From contig NZ_LN869529.1 in assembly GCF_001244995.1 (NCBI RefSeq), positions 2,188,957 to 2,252,956 on the forward strand: a stretch of 64,000 nt of DNA, given 5' to 3'. Positions 50,702 to 58,481 of this stretch are shown here, piece after piece; position 1 is the stretch's first letter, and the number at the start of each line of letters is the position of its first letter. The notes beneath the pieces are model-generated. The model did not search any database, had not been told where the DNA came from, and worked only from the letters and a program-made list of their open reading frames with translations. This DNA comes from Intestinimonas massiliensis (ex Afouda et al. 2020) (GTDB lineage: Bacteria > Bacillota > Clostridia > Oscillospirales > Oscillospiraceae). The position numbers and the translations under genes were made by a program.

Positions 50702-50977
50702 ATGGATTTCCAGCATGAGAAAGGCCGTATTTTTGCGCTTGATGCAGACGGCAAGCTTCTGGCAGAGGTGACGTTCCCGGCTGAAAACGGCGTGGCCACG
50801 ATCACGCATACCTTTGTGGACGACTCCCTCCGCGGTCAGGGCGTGGCATCTCAAATTCTGGCAGAGGCCGCCGAGCAGATCCGCGCCTCTGGACTGCGCA
50901 TGAACGCGACCTGCCACGTCGCCGCCAAGTGGATCGCCAAGCATACGGAGTTCTCCGATCTGACCACCGCCCCCTGA
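50702..50977 (+). CDS. YjdJ-type small GNAT acetyltransferase
   Basis: The 91-residue protein is the short acetyltransferase type (COG2388-like). It has a beta-rich first half (RIFALDADGKLLAEVTF), the acetyl-CoA loop SLRGQGVASQILAEAAEQIR and the ending CHVAAKWIAKHTEFSDL. ATG 50702 follows CGAGGTG; a GTG nine bases earlier is less well spaced. The substrate is unknown. It has its own promoter and terminator. Confidence 0.88.
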   Translation: MDFQHEKGRIFALDADGKLLAEVTFPAENGVATITHTFVDDSLRGQGVASQILAEAAEQIRASGLRMNATCHVAAKWIAKHTEFSDLTTAP

Positions 50978-50996
50978 CCGGGGCGGTTTTCTTTTT
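50966..50996 (+). terminator. Terminator overlapping the end of the small acetyltransferase gene
   Basis: ACCGCCCC pairs with GGGGCGGT around CTGACC, followed by TTTCTTTTT. The stop codon is inside the loop. Confidence 0.85.
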
Positions 50997-51162
50997 GCAG
51001 GGCTGTTTTTCTGTTCCGGACCCGAACGGCCGCCCGGCAGCCTGTTTTTCCACCCACATCGGGCAGGAAGGGGGGATATGGGCTGGTCCCGCCGCCCCTG
51101 GTTCTGTCTCCAATCGCCCCCGGCCGACATATCCTATCATATATCCATAGGAGGTGCCGAGC

Positions 51163-51579
51163 ATGATCATGCAGGCTGTTGTAATTGAAGTGCAGTGGGG
51201 GCGCCTGCTCGTACTGGACCTGGATGCACGACAGAGAGTCCTTGTCAACACACCGGATGCGTCCCGGTTTCGTCCCGGAGATACCATTCGTATCTGGTAT
51301 GACGGCGTGATGACCGCCAGCATACCGCCGCAGATCAACGCATGGGGGATCGCCGCGATGCCGCCCCATGAATTCCCGCCCACCTTGCCTCCGCCTGGAG
51401 CAGGTCCGCCGGTCGTGTGCCCGCCCAATGGCTGCCTACCGGCGGTGCGCCCACCGGTGATCTTTCCGCCCGTCATATGGCCGCCCGTCCTCTTCCCGCC
51501 GGTGGTGCACCCGCCCCGTCCACCTGTGCGCCCGCCGTTCAGGCCCCGTCCGCCCCGTCCCAGGGGCAGGCCCAGGTGA
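51163..51579 (+). CDS. Small beta-barrel-like protein with a proline-rich PPV-repeat tail
   Basis: The 138-residue protein is of no recognised family. Residues 1-62 look like a small beta-barrel (MQAVVIEVQWGRLLVLDLDAR, VNTPDASRFRPGDTIRIWYDG), an OB-fold-like pattern. Residues 70-138 are almost pure proline with valine and aromatic residues (PPVIFPPVIWPPVLFPPVVH), then Pro-Arg. ATG 51163 follows ATAGGAGGTG. The upstream CATATCCTA resembles the sporulation sigma-K -10 pattern CATANNNTA, weak evidence for a spore-coat role. There is no signal peptide. Confidence 0.8.
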   Translation: MIMQAVVIEVQWGRLLVLDLDARQRVLVNTPDASRFRPGDTIRIWYDGVMTASIPPQINAWGIAAMPPHEFPPTLPPPGAGPPVVCPPNGCLPAVRPPVIFPPVIWPPVLFPPVVHPPRPPVRPPFRPRPPRPRGRPR

Positions 51580-51615
51580 CGCCAGTCTCCCCCTGGGGGG
51601 GCATTTACTACATGC

Positions 51616-51653
51616 AAAAAACACCTGAAATCTTCGATTTCAGGTGTTTTTTG
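51616..51653. terminator. Bidirectional terminator between the proline-rich gene and the tRNAs
   Basis: AAAAAACACCTGAAATC pairs with GATTTCAGGTGTTTTTT around TTC; A- and T-runs on the two sides serve both directions. Confidence 0.9.
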
Positions 51654-51654
51654 T

Positions 51655-51730
51655 TGGTGGAGACAACAGAACTCGAATCTGTGACCTCTCGCGTGTGAGG
51701 CGAGCGCTCTACCAGCTGAGCTATGCCTCC
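51655..51730 (-). tRNA. tRNA-Val (anticodon CAC)
   Basis: On the minus strand the 76 bases fold as a cloverleaf: acceptor GGAGGCA/TGTCTCC, D-arm AGCTCAGCTGGTAGAGC, anticodon stem CTCGC/GCGAG with loop CTCACAC, T-arm with TTCGAGT, and an encoded CCA end. The CAC anticodon reads GUG (Val). Confidence 0.95.
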
Positions 51731-51764
51731 ATGTCTGCCCCTGGTGTCGTTCCCCGTATGGGGT

Positions 51765-51839
51765 TGGTGACCCGTACGAGACTCGAACTCGTGTTACCGC
51801 CGTGAAAGGGCGGTGTCTTAACCACTTGACCAACGGGCC
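51765..51839 (-). tRNA. tRNA-Glu (anticodon TTC)
   Basis: On the minus strand the 75 bases form acceptor GGCCCGT/ACGGGTC, anticodon stem CCGCC/GGCGG with loop CTTTCAC, a T-arm with TTCGAGT and an encoded CCA. The TTC anticodon reads GAA and GAG. Confidence 0.95.
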
Positions 51840-51861
51840 ATGCTGCAGCACATCGGCTGCA

Positions 51862-51938
51862 TGGTAGCGGCACCTGGATTTGAACCGGGGACACCGCGGG
51901 TATGAACCGCGTGCTCTAGCCAACTGAGCTATGCCGCC
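51862..51938 (-). tRNA. tRNA-Met (anticodon CAT), elongator-like
   Basis: On the minus strand the 77 bases form acceptor GGCGGCA/TGCCGCT, D-arm AGCTCAGTTGGCTAGAGC, anticodon stem CGCGG/CCGCG with loop TTCATAC, a T-arm with TTCAAAT and an encoded CCA. The first base pair (G-U) and general form point to an elongator, not the initiator; a lysidine-modified tRNA-Ile cannot be fully excluded. It is first in the three-tRNA transcript. Confidence 0.9.
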
Positions 51939-51969
51939 AAATGGGCTCTGTCCAAACAGGGCAAGAGTT

Positions 51970-51998
51970 AGTATACCCGATTTCGCCTGACTTGTCAA
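51970..51998 (-). promoter_or_regulatory. Promoter of the three-tRNA operon
   Basis: A perfect -35 TTGACA (51993-51998) and a -10 TATACT (51970-51975) are separated by 17 bases on the minus strand. Confidence 0.88.
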
Positions 51999-52037
51999 CA
52001 TTTTTCTGGAGAAATTCTCGGGTTTTTGGGCAGCCGT

Positions 52038-52727
52038 TCAGTCAACCTTATACCCCACACCCCATACGGTTTTGATGAACCGGGGATTTCGGCTGGGCTC
52101 CCCCATCTTCTCCCGCAGGCGGCGGATGTGGACCATAACGGTGTTGTTCCGGTCCAGGTACTTCTCCCCCCACACGGTCTCAAACAGCCGCTCGGCCGAG
52201 ATGACCTGTCCCCGGTTCTCACACAGCATCCACAGGATATCGAACTCGATGGGGGTAAGGGTCAGTTCCTTGTCATAGAGCCAGCACTCGTGAGTGCCTC
52301 GGTTAATGACCAGCCCGTTGAAGTCGATGACGTCGCTTTCCGCCTTGTCCGTCCCATTGTAGCGGGTGTACCGCCGGAGCTGGGCCTTGACCCGGGCCAC
52401 CAGCTCCAGGGGATTGAAGGGCTTGGTGATATAGTCGTCTGCGCCGATGGTCAGTCCCATGATCTTGTCCATGTCCCCCACCTTGGCGGTGAGCATGAGC
52501 ACCGGAAAGCGGTGCTCCCGGCGGATCTCCCCGCACAGGGTGAAGCCCGACATGTCCGGCAGCATTACGTCCAGAATGGCCAGGTCCAGCCGGTTGTCCC
52601 GCACACAGGTCAGGGCCTCCGCCGCCGTGCCACAGGTAAAGACGGTAAAGCCCTCGCTTTTCAGATAGACCTCCACCAGATCGGCAATCTCCGGCTCGTC
52701 GTCCACGACCAGAATGTTGGCGTCCAT
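52038..52727 (-). CDS. VanR-like OmpR-family response regulator without an adjacent kinase
   Basis: The 229-residue protein has an N-terminal receiver domain with acidic pocket DDEPE, phosphoacceptor aspartate in LDLAILDVMLPDMSG (about 54), and the lysine in GADDYITKPFNPLEL, then a winged-helix DNA-binding domain (about 130-229) ending VRRLREKMGEPSRNPRFIKTVWGVGYKVD-like, as in VanR. Overall it resembles VanR very closely. No kinase gene is beside it, but a VanS-like kinase lies at 39339-40475. GGAAAGGGTG precedes the ATG. Direct repeats upstream of its promoter look like its own binding site. Confidence 0.93.
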   Translation of the reverse strand: MDANILVVDDEPEIADLVEVYLKSEGFTVFTCGTAAEALTCVRDNRLDLAILDVMLPDMSGFTLCGEIRREHRFPVLMLTAKVGDMDKIMGLTIGADDYITKPFNPLELVARVKAQLRRYTRYNGTDKAESDVIDFNGLVINRGTHECWLYDKELTLTPIEFDILWMLCENRGQVISAERLFETVWGEKYLDRNNTVMVHIRRLREKMGEPSRNPRFIKTVWGVGYKVD

Positions 52728-52750
52728 ATGCGTTCACCCTTTCCACCCGG

Positions 52751-52780
52751 ATTATACCCAGATGGGAAGGGTGAAGTCAA
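52751..52780 (-). promoter_or_regulatory. Promoter of the VanR-like regulator gene
   Basis: A -35 TTGACT (52775-52780) and a perfect -10 TATAAT (52751-52756) are separated by 18 bases on the minus strand, just downstream of an 11-bp tandem repeat. Confidence 0.8.
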
Positions 52781-52790
52781 GCAGCCGGGC

Positions 52791-52812
52791 AAAAGATAAG
52801 AAAAAGATAAGA
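52791..52812. promoter_or_regulatory. Tandem 11-bp direct repeat (candidate response-regulator box)
   Basis: AAAAGATAAGA occurs twice in a row without a gap. It ends 10 bases from the -35 of the VanR-like regulator gene. OmpR/PhoB-group regulators bind direct repeats with 11-bp spacing as dimers, which is established; self-activation here is inference. Confidence 0.55.
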
Positions 52813-52814
52813 AA

Positions 52815-53072
52815 TCAGAAGATCCAGCCGATCAGGGCGGCCAGCAGGAATGCCCCCACCGCGGGCAGCAGGTTCTCCCAGCGGAAGGGCTGGTCCAGCA
52901 GGCCCTTGATAAGCAGGACTACGCCGGCGATCTTCAGCAGCCAGGGCAAAAAGCCGAACAGCAGGGCCAGGGGCAGGCCGATCACCGTCAGGATCACGCC
53001 GGCCACCAGGGCGAGCACCAGGCAGACCGCCCCCACCAGCAGGGCAAAGGCAAAAAACGTCAGGGTCAGCAT
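52815..53072 (-). CDS. Small integral membrane protein (85 residues)
   Basis: The protein is almost all hydrophobic, with two or three predicted helices (FFAFALLVGAVCLVLALVAGV, LPLALLFGFLPWLLKIAGVVL, LLPAVGAFLLAALIGW) and a short polar loop DQPFRWEN. No known family is evident. AGAGGAGG precedes the ATG. It lies just upstream of the VanR-like gene on the same strand, 87 bases apart, and a box related to the regulator's repeat lies 60-80 bases upstream of it, so it may be a direct target. Confidence 0.75.
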   Translation of the reverse strand: MLTLTFFAFALLVGAVCLVLALVAGVILTVIGLPLALLFGFLPWLLKIAGVVLLIKGLLDQPFRWENLLPAVGAFLLAALIGWIF

Positions 53073-53133
53073 ATCGTGTACCTCCTCTTTTGGTTATCCC
53101 TATCCTACTACGGCCATTTAAAACCCTCCTGAA

Positions 53134-53155
53134 GGAAAGATTAAAAAAGGATAAA
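53134..53155. promoter_or_regulatory. Imperfect 11-bp direct repeat upstream of the small membrane protein gene
   Basis: GGAAAGATTAA and AAAAGGATAAA place GAT at exactly 11-base spacing, similar to the perfect repeat at 52791-52812. It lies where an activator would help a promoter with a poor -35 (candidate -10 TAGGAT). Confidence 0.4.
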
Positions 53156-53188
53156 AAGCGCGGAGGTCCGACCGCCGGACCTCCGCGC
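53153..53188 (-). terminator. Terminator of the purL operon
   Basis: GCGCGGAGGTCCG pairs with CGGACCTCCGCGC around a short loop, followed by TTTTT on the minus strand, 14 bases after the purL stop. Confidence 0.9.
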
Positions 53189-53202
53189 CCCGCTTTACGG
53201 GC

Positions 53203-56200
53203 TTATTGGAAATACGCCGCGCCAGACTCGAAGATGGGCTGGAACTTATCGCCGGGGATGTTTTTTGCCACAAAATCCCCCCGCCGCTCGGAGTGGCCCA
53301 TCTTGCCGAAGACCCGGCCATCCGGGGAAAAGATGCCCTCGACGGCCCCCACAGAGCCGTTAGGGTTGGCGTCGATGTCCATAGAGGGCTGCCCTTGGGC
53401 GTCCACATACTGGGTGGCCACCTGGCCGTGGGCAATGAGCTCCCGCAGGAGGTCGCCGGGACAGACGAACTTGCCCTCGCCGTGGGAGATGGGAATGGCG
53501 TGGAGATCGCCCACCTGGCTTTTCAGCATCCAGGGGGAGTTGACCGAGGCCACCCGGGTGGTGACATAGCGGCTCTGGTGGCGGCCGATGTCGTTGAAGG
53601 TCAGGGTGGGACAGGACTCCTCCATGGGCCGGATCTCGCCGTAGGGCGCCAGGCCCAGCTTGACCAGGGCCTGGAAGCCGTTGCAGATGCCCAGCATCAG
53701 GCCGTCGCGGTTTTTGAGCAGGTCGTGGACAGCGTCGGTAAGCCGGGGGTTGCGGAAGAAGGAGCAGATGAACTTGGCCGAGCCGTCGGGCTCGTCGCCG
53801 CCGGAGAAGCCGCCGGGCAGCACCACGAGCTGGGCCGACCGGATGGCGGTCTCCAGCGCCTGGGCCGACTGGGCCAGCAGGTCGCCCGTCAGGTTGCGCA
53901 CCACCACGATCTCCGGCTCCATGCCCGCCCGCAGACAGGCCTGGGCGGTGTCGTACTCGCAGTTGGTACCCGGGAACACGGGGATCACCGCCTTGGGCCG
54001 GGCGATCCTGGATTTGCACACGGCGGGGGACCGCCGGTCCCAAGAGATGGCCTCCACCGCCCCCTTGGCCCCGGTCCGGGTGGGGTAGACCTCCTCCAGC
54101 ACCCCCTCGTTCAGGGTCAGCAGCGCGTCGATGGGGGCGGAGTCGCCGCCGATGGTGACGACGGGCTCGGCCATGGTGGCACCGATCCTCGTGCACTGGG
54201 CGCTGTCCGGCTCTCCCTCCACCTCGGCCACAATGACGCCGGGCATGGGGACGTACCATATGGGCGCCTTTGCGGGGTCCTCGGCGGCAAAACCCACGCC
54301 GTTGCCAAAGGACATCTTCATCACAGCCTCCGCCAGGCCGTGCTCCACCGCCCAGGCGGCCTTGACGCGGCCATGGTGGCACAGCTCGTGGAAATACGCC
54401 CAGGATGCCTTGCAGGCGTTAGGCTCACCGGAGCCGAAGATGTAGACCCCGTGTCCCGCCTCTTTAAACTCGGGGGAAAGGACTTCGCCGGCCTTGACGG
54501 GAGCGATGGCAAAGGAGATGAGGGTGGGGGGCACATCCAGGTCCAGGAAGGACCCGGACATGGAGTCCTTACCGCCGATGGCGGCGGCCCCCAGCTCCAA
54601 CTGGGCGTCCAGGGCCCCCAGCAGGGCGGCGAAGGGCTTGCCCCACCGCGCCGGCTCGTCCCGCAGCTTTTCAAAGAATTCCTGGAGGGAGAGATAGGCT
54701 TTTCGGTAGTCGGCGCCCGCGGCCACCAGCTTGGCCACCGAGGTATAGACCGCGCTGTGAGCCCCGGCGTAGGGGTCGGCGCACATCTGGTCCGGGTCAA
54801 AGGCCCAGGCCATCACGCTGGCCTGCTCGGTCTCCCTGCCCGGCTCCACGGGGAAGAGGGCGGCCATGGCCTGGGCGGGGGTCCGCTGACTTCTGCCGCC
54901 GAAGGGCATCAGCACGCTGCCCGCGCCGATGGAGCCGTCAAACCGCTCGGTCAGGCCCCGGCGGGAAGCGCACTCCAGACTTCCGGCCAGCTCCCGCAGG
55001 CTCCGGCAGCGGTTCCGCGCCCCGGCGGCGGGGTCCGGCTTCGCCACGGCCACCTGGGCGTGCTTCACCGCGCCGTTGGAGCTCAGGAAGGCCCGGGACA
55101 GGTCGGCCACCACCTTCCCCCGCCAGCGCATCACCATCCGGGGGTTCTCAGTGACCACCGCCACCGGATAGGCCTCCAGGTTCTCCGCCTGGGCGGCGGC
55201 GATGAAGCGGTCGGCGTCGGCCGCGGCCACCACCACCGCCATGCGCTCCTGGGACTCGGAGATGGCCAGCTCGGTGCCGTCCAGGCCGTCGTATTTCTTG
55301 TGCACGGCGTCCAGGTCGATGGACAGGCCGTCGGCCAGCTCGCCGATGGCCACGGACACGCCGCCCGCGCCGAAGTCGTTGCACCGCTTGATGAGGCGGG
55401 TCACGTCGCCCCGGCGGAACAGCCGCTGGATCTTCCGCTCCTCGGGGGCGTTGCCCTTCTGCACCTCGGAGGCCATGGTGTCCAGGCTCTTCCGGTCATG
55501 GCTCTTGGAGGAGCCGGTGGCTCCCCCGATGCCGTCCCGGCCGGTGCGGCCGCCCAGAAGGATGACCACGTCGCCGGGGGCGGGCTCCTCCCGCACCACG
55601 TGGTCGGCGGGAGCGGCCCCCACCACGGCGCCGCACTCCAGGCGCTTGGCCACATAGCCGGGGTGGTAGACTTCGGCCACATGGCCGGTGGCCAGGCCAA
55701 TCTGGTTGCCGTAGGAGGAGTAGCCCGCGGCGGCGGTCTGGGCGATCTTGCGCTGGGGCAGCTTGCCCTCCAGCGTCTGGTCCATGGGGACCCGGGGATC
55801 GCCGCCGCCGGTGACGCGCATGGCCTGGTGGACGTACACCCGGCCGGACAGGGGGTCCCGGATGCAGCCGCCGATGCAGGTGGCCGCGCCGCCGAAGGGC
55901 TCGATCTCGGTGGGGTGGTTGTGGGTCTCGTTCTTGAACATCAGCAGCCAGTCCTGCTCCTGACCGTCCACCACAGCGGGGACATGGATGGAGCAGGCGT
56001 TGATCTCCTCGCTTTCGTCCAGCTCGGGGAGCAGGCCCCGCTTTTTCAGGGTCTTGGTGCCGATGGTGGCCAGGTCCATCAGGGTCTGGGGCCGCCGGGC
56101 GGCCTTCTCGGGGCCGTAGACCTCCACCCGGGCGGCCAGATACCGCTCATAGGCGGCCCGGACGGCAGGGGCTTCGATCTCCACCCGGTCCAGGTGGGTG

Positions 56201-56895
56201 GCGAAGGTGGTGTGGCGGCAGTGGTCGGACCAGTAGGTGTCCACCAGCCGCAGCTCGGTGACGGTGGGGTCCCGGCCCTCTTCGTCCCGCATATAGTCCT
56301 GGAAAAATTTCAGATCATTTCGGTCCATGGCCAGGCCGTATTGCTCCAGAATCTCCCCCAGCGCCTCCTCCGTCCGGGCGCGGAAGCCCTCCAGCACCGG
56401 CACGTCGCCGGGCACGGGATAGATCTGGGTCAGGGTGGCCGGCTTATCCAGAGAGGCTTCCCGGCTCTCCACCGGGTTGATGAGGTACTTCTTCACCTTC
56501 TCCAGGTCGGCGTCCGGCACCTGCCCCAGCAGGACGTACACGGCGGCGGCGGCCACCGCCGGCCGGTCCCCGCCGGTCATGAGCTGGATGCACTGGGCCG
56601 CCGAGTCCGCCCGCTGGTCGTACTGTCCGGGCAGCGCCTCCACCGCCGTCAGGGCGTGGGGCCCCTCCACCGGGGGCATGGTCTCGTCCCAGATCGCGTC
56701 CACCTGAGGCTCGGAAAACACGGCGGTCCGGGCGGCGGCGTAGACGGCGGCATCGACGCCCTCCACATCATAGCGGTTCAGGACCCGGACCCGCTCCAAG
56801 CCCCGCACGCCCAACTGTTCGGTCAGCTCCCGGCACAGGGCCCGGGCCGCACCGTCAAATCCGGGCTTTTTTTCCACAAAGCAGCGGAATACCAT
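53203..56895 (-). CDS. purL: Phosphoribosylformylglycinamidine (FGAM) synthase, single-chain form
   Basis: The enzyme makes FGAM from FGAR, ATP and glutamine in purine synthesis. The 1230 residues are the large single-chain type seen in Clostridia and proteobacteria: an N-terminal PurS-like region, a synthetase core (LVDTYWSDHCRHTTF, NETHNHPTEIEPFGGAATCIGG), a second half repeat, and a C-terminal glutaminase with the catalytic cysteine in LGICNGFQAL and HGEGKF. I chose ATG 56895 because GAGGAG is 8 bases upstream; ATG 56901 is too close to it. It stands apart from other pur genes, behind an orphan binding protein and pgeF. Confidence 0.95.
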   Translation of the reverse strand: MVFRCFVEKKPGFDGAARALCRELTEQLGVRGLERVRVLNRYDVEGVDAAVYAAARTAVFSEPQVDAIWDETMPPVEGPHALTAVEALPGQYDQRADSAAQCIQLMTGGDRPAVAAAAVYVLLGQVPDADLEKVKKYLINPVESREASLDKPATLTQIYPVPGDVPVLEGFRARTEEALGEILEQYGLAMDRNDLKFFQDYMRDEEGRDPTVTELRLVDTYWSDHCRHTTFATHLDRVEIEAPAVRAAYERYLAARVEVYGPEKAARRPQTLMDLATIGTKTLKKRGLLPELDESEEINACSIHVPAVVDGQEQDWLLMFKNETHNHPTEIEPFGGAATCIGGCIRDPLSGRVYVHQAMRVTGGGDPRVPMDQTLEGKLPQRKIAQTAAAGYSSYGNQIGLATGHVAEVYHPGYVAKRLECGAVVGAAPADHVVREEPAPGDVVILLGGRTGRDGIGGATGSSKSHDRKSLDTMASEVQKGNAPEERKIQRLFRRGDVTRLIKRCNDFGAGGVSVAIGELADGLSIDLDAVHKKYDGLDGTELAISESQERMAVVVAAADADRFIAAAQAENLEAYPVAVVTENPRMVMRWRGKVVADLSRAFLSSNGAVKHAQVAVAKPDPAAGARNRCRSLRELAGSLECASRRGLTERFDGSIGAGSVLMPFGGRSQRTPAQAMAALFPVEPGRETEQASVMAWAFDPDQMCADPYAGAHSAVYTSVAKLVAAGADYRKAYLSLQEFFEKLRDEPARWGKPFAALLGALDAQLELGAAAIGGKDSMSGSFLDLDVPPTLISFAIAPVKAGEVLSPEFKEAGHGVYIFGSGEPNACKASWAYFHELCHHGRVKAAWAVEHGLAEAVMKMSFGNGVGFAAEDPAKAPIWYVPMPGVIVAEVEGEPDSAQCTRIGATMAEPVVTIGGDSAPIDALLTLNEGVLEEVYPTRTGAKGAVEAISWDRRSPAVCKSRIARPKAVIPVFPGTNCEYDTAQACLRAGMEPEIVVVRNLTGDLLAQSAQALETAIRSAQLVVLPGGFSGGDEPDGSAKFICSFFRNPRLTDAVHDLLKNRDGLMLGICNGFQALVKLGLAPYGEIRPMEESCPTLTFNDIGRHQSRYVTTRVASVNSPWMLKSQVGDLHAIPISHGEGKFVCPGDLLRELIAHGQVATQYVDAQGQPSMDIDANPNGSVGAVEGIFSPDGRVFGKMGHSERRGDFVAKNIPGDKFQPIFESGAAYFQ

Positions 56896-56931
56896 AACCA
56901 TCTCTCCTCGTTGTCTCTGTCTCTGGGTGGT

Positions 56932-58473
56932 TTATCCTCCGGAGCCGACGCTCCAGTGTGCAAAGCCGTAAAAGGGGTTCTGCTGGGTGGGGGTCAGGCC
57001 GGAGACCATGCCCCACTGGGTCAGCACCGACTGGTTCTGGAAGCACAGCACGGCAAAGGGGGCCTCCTGGGCCAGCCGGGCCCACAAGGCGGCGGCCGCC
57101 GTCTCCCGGGCCGTGCCGGCGGCCGCCCGGTAGGCGTCCGTCAGGGCGTTGGTGTCGGCGTTCCAGTACCTCCCGTAGTTCAGCGCCCCGCTGAGCAGGG
57201 GCGTGGGGTCAAAGTCGGCGCTGAGGGTCACCGCCCCCAGGTAGAGGTCGAAGTCCCCCTGGGCCAGCGCCTTCTGGTAGTCGGTCCAACTGAGCTTCTG
57301 CAGCTCCACCCCGATCCCGGCCCGGGTCAGCTCCCCGGCCAGGTACTCCGCCGCCGTCAGGCGAAAGGTGTTATCGGTGCTGACCACGAAGGTGAGAGAC
57401 AGGCGCTCCCGGCCCCTGGCCCACAGACCGTCCTCGCCCTTGGACCAGCCCGCCGCCGTCAGGCCGTCGGCCAGGGCCTGGGGGGCATAATCCAAGGCGG
57501 CGGCGGCCGTCTCATCGTAGCAGGCGGCGGCCGGGTGGACCGGCAGGGCGGAGGCCACGGCGTGGCGGGCGTAGAGGGCGGGGGCCACGCTGTTCCGGTC
57601 CAGGCCCCGGGACAGGGCCTGCCGCACCGCCGGGTCCCGGCAGGCGCCCGCATTGCAGTTGAAGCCCACATACAGCATGGTGGAGGTGGGATAGTCCCAG
57701 GTCTCGTAATCGCCGCCGAAGCCCAGGGCGTTGGTGCCGGTAAGGTCGGTGGACACCAGGGAGATGTCCCCGGCATCGAAGGCGTAGATCAGGTCGTCCG
57801 GCTCGGGCACCGTATACAGCGGGATGGTCTGGACGGGCAGGGGCTTGTTCTGCCACCAGTCCGACCGGGCGGTCAGCCGGGAGTCCTCCCCCCAGCCCTC
57901 CACCACATAGGGCCCGGTGCCCAGCGGCTCCTCGCTCTCCCCCTTGACGATGGGGATGTCCAGCAGGGCGGGCAGGGCCCCGTTGGGTCGGTTGAGGGTG
58001 ACCACCACCGCGCCGTCCTGGCTGGTCACGCTCCAGACGCCCCCCATCCGGCCGGAGAACCGGGAGCTCTCCCCCATGGCCAGCCGCAGGGAGGCCGCCG
58101 CCTCGTCAGCAGTCAGGGGACTGCCGTCGGAAAAGGTGACGCCAGAGCGGAGGGTAAAGGTCCAGGTGAGGCCGTCCTCGCTGACGGTGTAGCCCTGGCA
58201 CAGCACCGGCTGGGGCTCGAAGCTGCCGTCCAGGGCAAACAGCCCCTCCCACACCAGGCCGGCCAGGGCCACGTTGGCGGCGTCCTGGCTGAGGATGGGG
58301 TGGAGGGTCCCCTCCGAACGGGGCAGAGTAAAGGCCCGCGCCGGCTCCGGCCGGGCCGTCTGGGTTGGGGTGGGGGTGGTCTCCGGCGGAAGGACCTCCC
58401 CCGCCGGGGCGCAGGCGCTTAGAGCCAGGATCAGGGCCCCCGCCAGCAGCAGAGCCGTCAGCCGCGTTCCCAT
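56932..58473 (-). CDS. Peptide/nickel-type substrate-binding lipoprotein (SBP family 5), orphan
   Basis: The 513-residue precursor has a lipoprotein signal peptide with lipobox LSAC (cysteine near residue 21) and a Thr/Pro tether. The rest is the family 5 extracellular solute-binding fold: LVWEGLFALDGSFEPQPVLC, DGLTWTFTLRSGVTFSDGSPLTADEAAASL and VRQALSRGLDRNSV. Such proteins bind oligopeptides, dipeptides, nickel or heme. No permease or ATPase genes adjoin it. It lies between pgeF (8 bases) and purL (36 bases), apparently cotranscribed. Confidence 0.9.
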   Translation of the reverse strand: MGTRLTALLLAGALILALSACAPAGEVLPPETTPTPTQTARPEPARAFTLPRSEGTLHPILSQDAANVALAGLVWEGLFALDGSFEPQPVLCQGYTVSEDGLTWTFTLRSGVTFSDGSPLTADEAAASLRLAMGESSRFSGRMGGVWSVTSQDGAVVVTLNRPNGALPALLDIPIVKGESEEPLGTGPYVVEGWGEDSRLTARSDWWQNKPLPVQTIPLYTVPEPDDLIYAFDAGDISLVSTDLTGTNALGFGGDYETWDYPTSTMLYVGFNCNAGACRDPAVRQALSRGLDRNSVAPALYARHAVASALPVHPAAACYDETAAAALDYAPQALADGLTAAGWSKGEDGLWARGRERLSLTFVVSTDNTFRLTAAEYLAGELTRAGIGVELQKLSWTDYQKALAQGDFDLYLGAVTLSADFDPTPLLSGALNYGRYWNADTNALTDAYRAAAGTARETAAAALWARLAQEAPFAVLCFQNQSVLTQWGMVSGLTPTQQNPFYGFAHWSVGSGG

Positions 58474-58481
58474 GGCCGGCC

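Noticed and set aside
39339-52727. Glycopeptide-resistance (van) cluster
   Set aside because: Only regulator-like and kinase-like genes are present and they are far apart; no vanH, vanA/B-type ligase or vanX gene is seen.
53206-58422. 1738-codon open frame on the plus strand
   Set aside because: It is antisense to purL and the peptide-binding gene, its protein is Gly/His/Leu/Val-rich with no family motifs, and it has no ribosome-binding site. It is a by-product of GC-rich codon use.
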